Shown piece by piece: positions 7,261 through 13,364 of a stretch of 13,364 nucleotides of DNA. The position numbers were made by a program, and so were the translations under genes. The stretch lies in assembly GCA_900551965.1 (NCBI GenBank), contig URYF01000041.1, positions 1-13,364 on the forward strand, given 5' to 3'. Below the pieces are notes generated by a model, which was given only the letters and a program-made list of their open reading frames with translations, did not search any database and was not told the DNA's origin. Origin of the DNA: an uncultured bacterium (lineage in GTDB: Bacteria; Cyanobacteriota; Vampirovibrionia; Gastranaerophilales; Gastranaerophilaceae). The number at the start of each line of letters is the position of its first letter. The stretch's first letter is position 1.

Positions 7261-7291
7261 CTTTAAATGTAAAGTTTTGATAAGAGTTTTG
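7261..7291. repeat. Short repeats in the divergent helicase/protease intergenic region
   Basis: The 141-nt gap between the helicase and the first protease holds an inverted repeat CTTTA-AATG-TAAAG (7261-7274) and two direct copies of AGTTTTG (7273-7279 and 7285-7291) 12 nt apart. They lie upstream of both promoters and could be regulator sites, but low base complexity makes chance a real alternative. Confidence 0.25.
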
Positions 7292-7305
7292 GATTTTTCC
7301 TAAAT

Positions 7306-7356
7306 TTCAACAAAAAACTACCGATAACTAAAATAAGTGTAAGAAGAAATAGAGAG
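7306..7356 (+). promoter_or_regulatory. Weak promoter and RBS of the matrixin pair
   Basis: TTCAAC (7306-7311), a 17-nt spacer and TAAAAT (7329-7334) form a poor sigma-70-like promoter. AGAGAG at 7351-7356 is a weak Shine-Dalgarno 5 nt before the ATG at 7362. The weak match may mean that an activator is needed. Confidence 0.35.
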
Positions 7357-7361
7357 TATTT

Positions 7362-7922
7362 ATGATGAAAAAAGTATTAACGGTTTTTATGCTTTGTGCA
7401 ATGTTTATGCTCACATTTGCACCTGTTTCAAATGCTGCAGCAAAAAATTCGGTACCTCCGACATCTGCCCGCTGGCTTTATCCAAAACAGATAAAAACAT
7501 ATATTCCGCCAAATCATAAAAGAACAACTATGATGAAACATGCATTTGCAGAGTGGACTCAAAAGACAAAAGGAAAAGTAGTCTTTAGATATGTTTCCTC
7601 TCCTAAGACAGCTCAGATAAGAGTATTTTTTGTAGCATCAGTTCCTGATGCGGAAAGAGAAATCGGTTTAACAAAATCACGCACAATCGGTAAAGGCAAA
7701 ATGCTGCGTTCTGAAATTTATATAGCCGAAAAAACAGCACAGGGCTATTCTTTGGGCAGAGATGCAGTTTACACCTGTATGCTCCATGAAATAGGACATG
7801 CCATAGGTATATTTGAGCACTCAGATGATCCGCTGAGTATTATGTACCCTATCGAAGATGACAGACAGGAAATTTTAAACTCCGATCTAAAAAAACTTTA
7901 CCAAATATATGAATGGAAATAA
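7362..7922 (+). CDS. Exported matrixin-like zinc metalloprotease, copy 1
   Basis: The 186-aa product starts with a signal peptide: basic MMKK, hydrophobic core to about residue 20, probable cleavage at SNA-AA near residue 25. The mature part is a minimal metzincin catalytic domain beginning RWLYPKQIKTYIPP. The zinc site is HEIGHAIGIFEH (142-153), with catalytic Glu143 and ligands His142 and His146, and the Met-turn is SIMYP with Met161. No cysteine-switch prodomain is visible, so it is probably not kept latent the way animal MMPs are. The third ligand position is shifted: canonical matrixins have HExxHxxGxxH, whereas here residue 11 of the motif is Glu152 and residue 12 is His153. The protein should act in the periplasm or outside the cell. 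The paralogous gene follows 19 nt downstream in the same operon. Substrate unknown. Confidence 0.82.
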   Translation: MMKKVLTVFMLCAMFMLTFAPVSNAAAKNSVPPTSARWLYPKQIKTYIPPNHKRTTMMKHAFAEWTQKTKGKVVFRYVSSPKTAQIRVFFVASVPDAEREIGLTKSRTIGKGKMLRSEIYIAEKTAQGYSLGRDAVYTCMLHEIGHAIGIFEHSDDPLSIMYPIEDDRQEILNSDLKKLYQIYEWK

Positions 7923-7941
7923 TAACAAGGAGCTATAAATC

Positions 7942-8493
7942 ATGAAAAAACTTTTTATGACATTTGTACTATTCACTACGCTTACAGGAGTATCCTGCAA
8001 TTGCGTATTGGCAGACGGCAGATGGCAAAATCCAAAATCCATAAAAGTTTATATCGAACCTAACACCAAAAAAGAACTAATGAAAGATGTGTTTGAAGAC
8101 TGGGAAAGAAAAACAAATAACAGAATATATTTTATATTTACCTCAAACCCGGATAATGCACAAATCAAGGTTACCCTGATTAAAAACTTTTCCAACAATG
8201 AAAAGCCGCAACGCGGTGACACTTTCCCTCTGGGGAAAACACATTATATGGTAAGAGATGGAATAATGCAAAGTGCAAATATTGAAATATGCACCCACAG
8301 CCCTGTTTCAAAAGCTTTATACCGAAATTCCGCAATTTACTTTGTAATGTTTCATGAAGTCGGCCATGCAATTGGACTGCATGAACACTCCCAAGATAAA
8401 AACAGCATAATGTACCCGCTCAAACACAACAGAAATCAAACTCTGACACAAGCAGATTTAAAAAGATTAGGCAAATTATATAACTGGAAATAA
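7942..8493 (+). CDS. Exported matrixin-like zinc metalloprotease, copy 2
   Basis: The 183-aa tandem paralogue of the preceding gene has a signal peptide (MKKLFMTFVLFTTLTG..., probable cleavage VLA-DG after residue 24). The catalytic domain opens RWQNPKSIKVYIEPN, aligning residue for residue with copy 1. The zinc motif is HEVGHAIGLHEH (138-149) with catalytic Glu139, and the Met-turn is SIMYP with Met157. The same extra residue before the last His is present (Glu148-His149). Both copies end in a Leu-Tyr-x-W-K-type tail (YEWK, YNWK). The middle segment (about 80-125) differs most between copies, which would place the divergence near the substrate cleft. AAGGAG (7927-7932) lies 9 nt before the ATG. 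It is co-transcribed with copy 1, and its stop is 14 nt from the convergent histidine kinase stop. Confidence 0.82.
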   Translation: MKKLFMTFVLFTTLTGVSCNCVLADGRWQNPKSIKVYIEPNTKKELMKDVFEDWERKTNNRIYFIFTSNPDNAQIKVTLIKNFSNNEKPQRGDTFPLGKTHYMVRDGIMQSANIEICTHSPVSKALYRNSAIYFVMFHEVGHAIGLHEHSQDKNSIMYPLKHNRNQTLTQADLKRLGKLYNWK

Positions 8494-8507
8494 TAAATAA
8501 TTAGTTT

Positions 8508-9791
8508 TTAAGAAGGAATCTTCACGCAGAATTCTGTGCGGAGATTTTCTTCGCTTGTTACAACGATTTCACCGCCATGAGCAACCGCAATTTGCTGAGA
8601 CAGGTACAGCCCAAGACCTGTTCCGACTTTTCTCAATTTTTTAGCCGCAGAATAATATTTGTTAAATATCATTTTTATTTCGTCTTTACCGATTCCCTGT
8701 CCGTAGTCAATAACCGAAATAGTCGTAAACCCTTGAATTTTTCCAATTTTAACATCTATTGCTTTTTGAGTATTGCTATGATCTATCGCATTAGATATAA
8801 GATTTTTTATAACTCTTTTTAACTGCATAGAATCAGCATTTAAAACAGGATTGCTACTTTGAGGAGTAAAATTTATCCCAACTTTAATATCATTAGCCAA
8901 CGGTTTCATCTCATTAACGATATCGGTGATAAATGAATTAAGAGATATAGTTTCTTTTACCAGTTTAATCCCTTGTTCTTTAAGTTTATAAGTTTCAAGC
9001 AAAATCTGAACAAGTTCCAAAAGGTTTTTATTAGAGGTTTTCATATTATCAAGCGCGAATTTTTGCTTCTCGGATATTTTCCCGAATTTATCTGCCAGAA
9101 ATAAATCAATCATATTTGAAGCCGCAACAATAGGAACTTTCAAATCGTGTGTTAACGTCGCAACAAAATCTTCTTTTAATGTTTCGATTTCTTTTTCTGT
9201 CGTAATATCTTTGATAATAAGTACAAATCTCTTTTTTTCAAGAGAAGACAGGGGCTGGGAATTAATTACAAAATTGTTTGTCGGAGTATGTTTAATAAAA
9301 ATTTCACTGTTGTTAAGATCTGAGAGTTCAAACTCTTCATCATTCACCGGCTGAATAAATTCAAAAACATTTTTACCTATAATATCTTTTCCTTTAATCC
9401 CGAACCATTTTAAAATTTTTGGGGTAGCTCTTAAAATATCAAACTTTTCATTAATAATCAAAATCCCGTCAGATAAAGAATTGATAACAGATTCAAGCAG
9501 TTTATTTTGCCGCATAAGTTCAGCCTGATATTCAATAATCATCTTTTCTCTGTCATTAAGAGTCTCAACCATTCTGTTAATACTATCTGTTACATTTTGA
9601 TATGTAGGATGCTCAATTTTTTCAATTTTTGTAGATAAATTCCCGTATCTGATAGAATCAACAGTTGTCGTAACTTTTCCAAGATAATCGTTAATCTTTG
9701 ACCAGCGCTTATTCGTTTTTCTTGTTATAAAAAACAAACAGATGAAAACTATGATTACACAAATATTAATAACGTAAAAATATGAAAACAT
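8508..9791 (-). CDS. Sensor histidine kinase with PAS domain (orphan)
   Basis: The 427-aa inner-membrane kinase has one N-terminal membrane helix (about 3-22) and essentially no periplasmic domain. A HAMP-like linker follows (about 28-85), leading into a coiled coil and a PAS domain (about 95-195, starting LLESVINSLSDGILIINE). The dimerisation/phosphoacceptor domain has FVATLTHDLKVPI with His215. The ATPase domain has the N box (NLISNA, 330-335), G1 DYGQGIG (362-368) and G2 GTGLGL (390-395). Both the lack of an outside sensor and the PAS domain suggest an internal or membrane cue. No response regulator gene is in the window, so its partner is encoded elsewhere. The start is poorly defined by RBS (GAGAG-like only). 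It is divergent from the phosphatase operon across a symmetric promoter. Confidence 0.9.
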   Translation of the reverse strand: MFSYFYVINICVIIVFICLFFITRKTNKRWSKINDYLGKVTTTVDSIRYGNLSTKIEKIEHPTYQNVTDSINRMVETLNDREKMIIEYQAELMRQNKLLESVINSLSDGILIINEKFDILRATPKILKWFGIKGKDIIGKNVFEFIQPVNDEEFELSDLNNSEIFIKHTPTNNFVINSQPLSSLEKKRFVLIIKDITTEKEIETLKEDFVATLTHDLKVPIVAASNMIDLFLADKFGKISEKQKFALDNMKTSNKNLLELVQILLETYKLKEQGIKLVKETISLNSFITDIVNEMKPLANDIKVGINFTPQSSNPVLNADSMQLKRVIKNLISNAIDHSNTQKAIDVKIGKIQGFTTISVIDYGQGIGKDEIKMIFNKYYSAAKKLRKVGTGLGLYLSQQIAVAHGGEIVVTSEENLRTEFCVKIPS

Positions 9792-9835
9792 TTATTACTT
9801 TTTTCTCTCTTATTATCTAAACTTTTAGCGCTTTA

Positions 9836-9851
9836 TGATATAATTATATCA
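9836..9851. promoter_or_regulatory. Palindromic bidirectional promoter core
   Basis: TGATATAATTATATCA is a perfect 16-bp palindrome and so carries the extended -10 sequence TGATATAAT on both strands (TATAAT at plus 9839-9844; its mirror at 9843-9848). For the minus strand a 5/6 -35 box, TTAACA (plus 9866-9871), lies at the ideal 17-nt spacing, giving a strong promoter for the histidine kinase. For the plus strand no good -35 is present, but the extended -10 can serve the phosphatase operon. Confidence 0.6.
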
Positions 9852-9895
9852 GATAGTTGCGGGTTTGTTAATATATAAGGAAATATATCTGAAAA

Positions 9896-10378
9896 ATGAC
9901 AACGATTAAACTTCCAAACTCAATAAAGATGGTTATTACAGATTTTGACGGAGTTGTTACGGATAATTGCGTATATGTTAATGAAGATTTTACAATGAGC
10001 CGCAAACTTAACTTCAAAGATGTTATGGGATTTTCAATTCTTAAAAAGAACGGATTTAAAATAGCTATTATTTCCGGTGAAAAAAATTCTGCAATAGAAA
10101 TTTTATCAAAAAAATTCAATATAGAAGAAATTCACCAAAATATCAGAATAAAAATTGATGTATTAAAATCAATTATTGAAAAATATCAGCTTAAACAAGA
10201 TGAATATGTATATATCGGCGATGATGTAAACGATTTGGAATGTCTGAATTATGCAAAATATAAAATATCGGTTCCGCACGCTGTTGAAAAAGTTAAATTA
10301 GTCAAAGATATTCAAATAACAAACAACGAAGCAGGAAACGGAGCATTTAGAGAGGTAGTAGATTGTCTGGCTGGATAA
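9896..10378 (+). CDS. KdsC-type HAD phosphatase
   Basis: The 160-aa capless HAD hydrolase of the KDO-8-phosphate phosphatase type has motif I TDFDGVVTDN (15-24; nucleophile Asp16, acid/base Asp18). Motif II is IISGEKNSA (58-66, Ser60), and Lys86 is the probable motif III lysine. Motif IV is YIGDDVNDLECL (106-117; Asp109, Asp110, Asp113). The family C-terminal signature appears as GNGAFREVVD (148-157), matching 'GGxGAxREV'. Related enzymes dephosphorylate KDO-8-P, N-acylneuraminate-9-P or similar nine-carbon sugars for surface polysaccharide. No kdsA, kdsB or neuB neighbour is present to fix the substrate. The RBS is poor (AAGGA at 9877-9881, 14 nt away). It is first in an operon with the TPR protein, whose start lies inside its 3' end. 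Confidence 0.82.
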   Translation: MTTIKLPNSIKMVITDFDGVVTDNCVYVNEDFTMSRKLNFKDVMGFSILKKNGFKIAIISGEKNSAIEILSKKFNIEEIHQNIRIKIDVLKSIIEKYQLKQDEYVYIGDDVNDLECLNYAKYKISVPHAVEKVKLVKDIQITNNEAGNGAFREVVDCLAG

Positions 10379-11850
10379 AAAATATCGTTAATAAAATAAA
10401 AGACCTAAGCGGTTCTGTAGACTCATACAAACAAGATTCAATAATCCAATCATTACCAACAGTTGCTTATGTAAATAAAGCAAAAAAACTTATTGATGAA
10501 AAACACTACGATAAGGCGGAAGAAATTCTTAAAAAAGCTCTTGATATTTCCAACCAAGACTCACTTGTATATAAATATCTGGGAAAAATTTATGAAGTCC
10601 GTTTAAAATTTCAAGAAGCTGCAAAATATTATGAAACATCTTCAAAATTAAATCCGCAGGACAAAGAAATCTGGCTGCGATACGGAATGAGCCAATTATA
10701 CTCTCAAAAATACGATGAAGCCATAGCATCTTTTGAAAAAGCAAACAAAATTACCCCCCTAAACACAGATGTATTCACCGGCTGGGGTATGGTTTTAATG
10801 AAACAAAAAAAATACGCACTGGCAAGAGATAAATTCGTAACCGCGTCACAAATAAGCAAATACAATTTCACGGCAATTTTATTATCTGCAATTATGGAAA
10901 TCCGCCTGTGTGATTACGAATCCGCAGAAATGAAACTTCAATTCTTGGCAAAAGTTGCCCCAAATGAAAGCAGCACTTATGAATACGCAAATTTAAAATT
11001 GCTAAAATCAGACTATAAAGAAGCTGAAACTTATGCTAAAAAATCACTTAAAATCAATAAACAAATGCTGCCGGCATATTTTGTACTGGGCGAAGTCTAT
11101 TCAATCCAAAAAAACCTTGAACAAACCGAAAAAACTTTTAATACGGCAATAAACAACGACCTTGAAAACGATACTCTCCATTTTGAATGGGGAAAAGCTT
11201 ATGTTAGATTTTTTGAATTTGAAAAAGCAGGTAAACATTTTCAAACCGCGTTAGAAAAAAACAGTAATTATATAGATGCAAAAATCGGCTTAGCACTCGT
11301 TTCGGCATATTCAAACGATTTTACATTAGTTGATGAGCTAAAAGAAAAATACGGCAATAATGTCTATATACAAGAAGCAATCGGACTGGAAAGACTGGCT
11401 GCCGAACAATATGAAGATGCAATTGAAACATTTAAAAAAGCACTCAGAACCGACAGCAAACAAACTTATAATTATTTAAATCTTGCCAGAACATACCAAA
11501 AAAACAATAACAAAGATAAAACCAGAGAATATTTTGAAAAATTTATCTGCGAAAATCCTCAATACATTAAAGGTTTTCTTGAATATTCAAAATGGTTAAT
11601 AAATATTTCAGATTTTGCTGACGCTCAAAGAAAACTGCGCAGAGCAGAAAAATTTGATAATAATAACCCGGAAATCCTAAATTTATTATTTTATTCCTCT
11701 TACAGACTTGTCAAGGAGAATATTTGCGAATATAATATAAAGGAAGCAATTTCTATTGCAGATAAAATAGCGTCAATCGGAACATTTAATTATGCAGACG
11801 AACGACAGGAGCTTGAAAACATTTTAATAAATATACAGGGAAATAATTAA
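10363..11850 (+). CDS. TPR-repeat protein
   Basis: The 495-aa protein is built almost wholly of tetratricopeptide repeats from about residue 33 onward, about a dozen helix pairs. Typical units are HYDKAEEILKKALDISNQDS, KYDEAIASFEKANKITPLNT and QYEDAIETFKKALRTDSKQT. It has no signal peptide or membrane segment, so it is probably a cytosolic scaffold for protein contacts; no enzymatic domain is visible. The start is a TTG at 10363 with GAGG (10352-10355) 7 nt upstream; the next in-frame ATG is about 108 codons later and would delete three repeats, so TTG is preferred. The first 16 nt overlap the phosphatase gene and only one base separates its stop from lysC, pointing to translational coupling across all three. 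Confidence 0.85.
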   Translation: MSGWIKNIVNKIKDLSGSVDSYKQDSIIQSLPTVAYVNKAKKLIDEKHYDKAEEILKKALDISNQDSLVYKYLGKIYEVRLKFQEAAKYYETSSKLNPQDKEIWLRYGMSQLYSQKYDEAIASFEKANKITPLNTDVFTGWGMVLMKQKKYALARDKFVTASQISKYNFTAILLSAIMEIRLCDYESAEMKLQFLAKVAPNESSTYEYANLKLLKSDYKEAETYAKKSLKINKQMLPAYFVLGEVYSIQKNLEQTEKTFNTAINNDLENDTLHFEWGKAYVRFFEFEKAGKHFQTALEKNSNYIDAKIGLALVSAYSNDFTLVDELKEKYGNNVYIQEAIGLERLAAEQYEDAIETFKKALRTDSKQTYNYLNLARTYQKNNNKDKTREYFEKFICENPQYIKGFLEYSKWLINISDFADAQRKLRRAEKFDNNNPEILNLLFYSSYRLVKENICEYNIKEAISIADKIASIGTFNYADERQELENILINIQGNN

Positions 11851-11851
11851 A

Positions 11852-13117
11852 GTGAAAAAGGTAATAGTACAAAAGTTTGGCGGAACCTCCGTTGCAGACA
11901 CCGATAAAATAAAAAACGTAGCAAAAACCGTAATAAGAGAGAAAAATAACGGAAATGATGTGGTCGTTGTAGTTTCAGCAATGGGACACACCACCGATCA
12001 CCTTGTAAAAATGGCAAATGATTTAAACCCAAACCCTTCCGCAAGAGAAATGGACATGCTTTTATCTACAGGGGAATGCGTTTCAATTGCGCTGTTAACA
12101 ATGGCTATCCAAGCTCAAGGACATAAAGCGGTGAGCTTTAATGCAACTCAAATTGGAATTTTAACCGAAAACGTTCACTCAAAAGCAAGAATCGTTGACA
12201 TTAAAACCGAAAAATTGAAAAAAAATCTCGATGCGGGCAATATAATAGTTGTAGCAGGATTTCAGGGAGTAACTGAAGACGGTGAAATCACAACATTAGG
12301 CCGCGGCGGCTCAGATACATCTGCTGTAGCTTTAGCAGCAGCACTAAACGCCGAAAGATGCGACATATACACTGATGTAGAAGGAGTTTACACAACAGAT
12401 CCGCGCGTTGTCCCAAATGCTTCAAGACTTGATACTATTTCATATGAAGAAATGCTTGAACTTGCACATGCCGGAGCTAACGTACTTCACCCAAGAAGTG
12501 TTGAAACCGCAAAACAATATGCTGTACCGTTAAGAGTCCGCAGCAGTTTTAAACTTGATAATATGGGAACTTTAATTGTAGGAGTTGAAAAAATGGAAAT
12601 AAATAAACCTGTAGCAGGTGTTGCTGCTGATTCATCACAAGTAAGAGTTGTAGTATGCGACGTTCCGGATACTCCGGGAGAAGCCGCAATTTTATTCGGA
12701 AGTCTTGCTGAACAGAATGTATCTGTTGATATGATTATCCAGTCTTACGCAAGAAAAGCTTTAAATACAAATGATATTGCATTTACCATAGATAAAGGTG
12801 ATGTTGAACAAACTCTCGCAATTGTTGAGAGCGTTAAAGAAAAACTTGGATACAGCAACGTTTTCGTTGATGACAAAATAGCAAAAGTTTCTATTGTTGG
12901 TGCAGGTATGATTGATAGACCGGGTATAGCTGCTACGATGTTTAAAACTCTGGCTGATTTAGGTATAAATATAAAGATGATTTCTACAAGCGAAATAAAA
13001 ATCAGCTGTATAGTTGCAGAAGATGATGCTAAAAAAGCTGTAGAAGGGCTGCATAAAGTTTTCCATCTTGATTGCAGTGAAGTTGCAGAAGTCAAAGGTG
13101 ATTTGCCAGAGGTATAA
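11852..13117 (+). CDS. lysC: Aspartate kinase, monofunctional, with ACT domains
   Basis: The 421-aa enzyme phosphorylates aspartate, the first step towards lysine, threonine, methionine and diaminopimelate. The kinase domain (about 1-245) shows VQKFGGTSVADTDKI (6-20), STGECVSIALL (72-82), TTLGRGGSDTSAVAL (147-161) and YTDVEGVYTTDPR (173-185). Two ACT-type regulatory segments follow: VVVCDVPDTPGEAAILFGSL (266-285) and KVSIVGAGMIDRPGIAATMF (345-364), the latter with ISTSEIKISCIV (377-388), where lysine/threonine feedback binds in this family. There is no homoserine dehydrogenase fusion. The start is GTG with AGGG 11 nt upstream. It is third in the operon; no lysine riboswitch is possible in the 1-nt gap before it. 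A separate in-frame beta-subunit start appears to lie within it. Confidence 0.95.
   Translation: MKKVIVQKFGGTSVADTDKIKNVAKTVIREKNNGNDVVVVVSAMGHTTDHLVKMANDLNPNPSAREMDMLLSTGECVSIALLTMAIQAQGHKAVSFNATQIGILTENVHSKARIVDIKTEKLKKNLDAGNIIVVAGFQGVTEDGEITTLGRGGSDTSAVALAAALNAERCDIYTDVEGVYTTDPRVVPNASRLDTISYEEMLELAHAGANVLHPRSVETAKQYAVPLRVRSSFKLDNMGTLIVGVEKMEINKPVAGVAADSSQVRVVVCDVPDTPGEAAILFGSLAEQNVSVDMIIQSYARKALNTNDIAFTIDKGDVEQTLAIVESVKEKLGYSNVFVDDKIAKVSIVGAGMIDRPGIAATMFKTLADLGINIKMISTSEIKISCIVAEDDAKKAVEGLHKVFHLDCSEVAEVKGDLPEV
12593..13117 (+). other. Candidate internal start: aspartokinase beta subunit
   Basis: An in-frame ATG at 12593 (Met248 of the aspartokinase) is preceded by AGGAG at 12580-12584, with 8 nt between them, a better ribosome-binding site than that of the full-length start. 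Translation from here gives a 174-aa protein (MEINKPVAGV...) holding only the ACT regulatory region. B. subtilis aspartokinase II and C. glutamicum LysC are known to make such beta subunits from an internal start at nearly the same position, and to assemble as alpha2-beta2. Confidence 0.5.
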
Positions 13118-13132
13118 GGGGTAAATGTTAAA

Positions 13133-13364
13133 ATGAAAAAAGTATTATTATCTTTTATAGTATTTACAGCAATATCATTATCTGTTTTAGCTGATGATAA
13201 GCAGGAAGCTTTACAGTTTTTCAACAATTATGTTAAAGCAGCAAACACTTATAGTACAACTATCCCAGATATGTACTCTCCGAGTGCTAAAATCATAAGA
13301 CAGGTTGTAAAACCTGACGGAACAACTCAGGACGTACAAACTAATACTTCAACTTATATAACCC
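13133..13364 (+). CDS. Exported protein of unknown function, 3' truncated by window
   Basis: Seventy-seven codons are visible before the window ends. The product starts MKKVLLSFIVFTAISLSVLA, a clear signal peptide with likely cleavage after Ala20. The mature part begins DDKQEALQFFNNYVKAANTY, then SPSAKIIRQVVKPDG. A helix ending in a tyrosine, followed by 'MYSPSAKI', resembles SnoaL/NTF2-like fold proteins, but this is a guess from the first 60 residues. AAGGGG (13116-13121) overlaps the lysC stop and lies 11 nt before the ATG. With a 15-nt gap it is probably in the same operon, although its envelope location has no obvious link to aspartate metabolism. Confidence 0.75.
   Translation, partial: MKKVLLSFIVFTAISLSVLADDKQEALQFFNNYVKAANTYSTTIPDMYSPSAKIIRQVVKPDGTTQDVQTNTSTYIT

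Noticed and set aside
7984..8001. Possible lipoprotein Cys in protease copy 2 (GVSC at residues 16-19)
   Set aside because: The residue three before Cys is Gly, not Leu/Val/Ile, and a normal signal peptidase I site (VLA-DG) follows at residue 24.
12745..13227. Open antisense frame of 160 codons opposite lysC and the exported protein
   Set aside because: It is wholly opposite a clear aspartokinase, has Ser/Ile-rich low-information sequence, no RBS and no recognisable domain; it reflects codon bias of the sense gene.
1..13364. CRISPR array, tRNA/rRNA, insertion sequence, riboswitch or prophage
   Set aside because: I found no regularly spaced repeats, no tRNA-like cloverleaf, no transposase or integrase, and no intergenic region longer than about 140 nt that could hold a large structured RNA.

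Overview
The window is an AT-rich (roughly one third G+C by eye), densely packed stretch of bacterial chromosome holding 14 protein genes and the start of a 15th. It has no rRNA, tRNA, CRISPR array, insertion sequence or phage gene that I can recognise. The gene content (secreted matrixin-type proteases, TPR glycosyltransferase, KdsC-type phosphatase) and the 301-residue protein opening with a short 'FRG' tag suggest a diderm gut bacterium of the Candidatus Gastranaerophilales / Vampirovibrionia (Melainabacteria) type. That assignment rests on recollection of similar proteins in that group and is only moderately sure.

Layout: (i) 1-1534, plus strand: a 52-aa small ORF, a DUF2971-family protein, and a small thioredoxin-fold protein. 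(ii) 1538-2131, minus strand: a beta-class carbonic anhydrase ending 3 nt from the thioredoxin stop. (iii) 2264-3697, plus: a TPR-glycosyltransferase (GT9/heptosyltransferase-like). (iv) 3694-7220, minus: a membrane-associated unknown protein, RNase HI and a UvrD/Rep-type helicase; the last two form an operon (helicase first). (v) 7362-8493, plus: two tandem paralogous exported mini-matrixins with a variant zinc motif. (vi) 8508-9791, minus: an orphan PAS-containing sensor histidine kinase. (vii) 9896-13364, plus: a tightly coupled operon of KdsC-type HAD phosphatase, 495-aa TPR protein, aspartokinase and an exported protein cut by the window edge.

Most genes are housekeeping or envelope related. 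I see no multi-gene defence or mobile island. The parts most worth a second look are regulatory and architectural: a 16-bp perfect palindrome carrying an extended -10 element on each strand between the histidine kinase and the phosphatase operon; an internal ribosome-binding site and in-frame ATG in lysC that would give a separate regulatory beta subunit; genes whose -10 box sits at leaderless distance from the start codon; three convergent gene pairs with almost no space between them and no intrinsic terminator; and the protease pair with HExxHxxGxxEH in place of HExxHxxGxxH.
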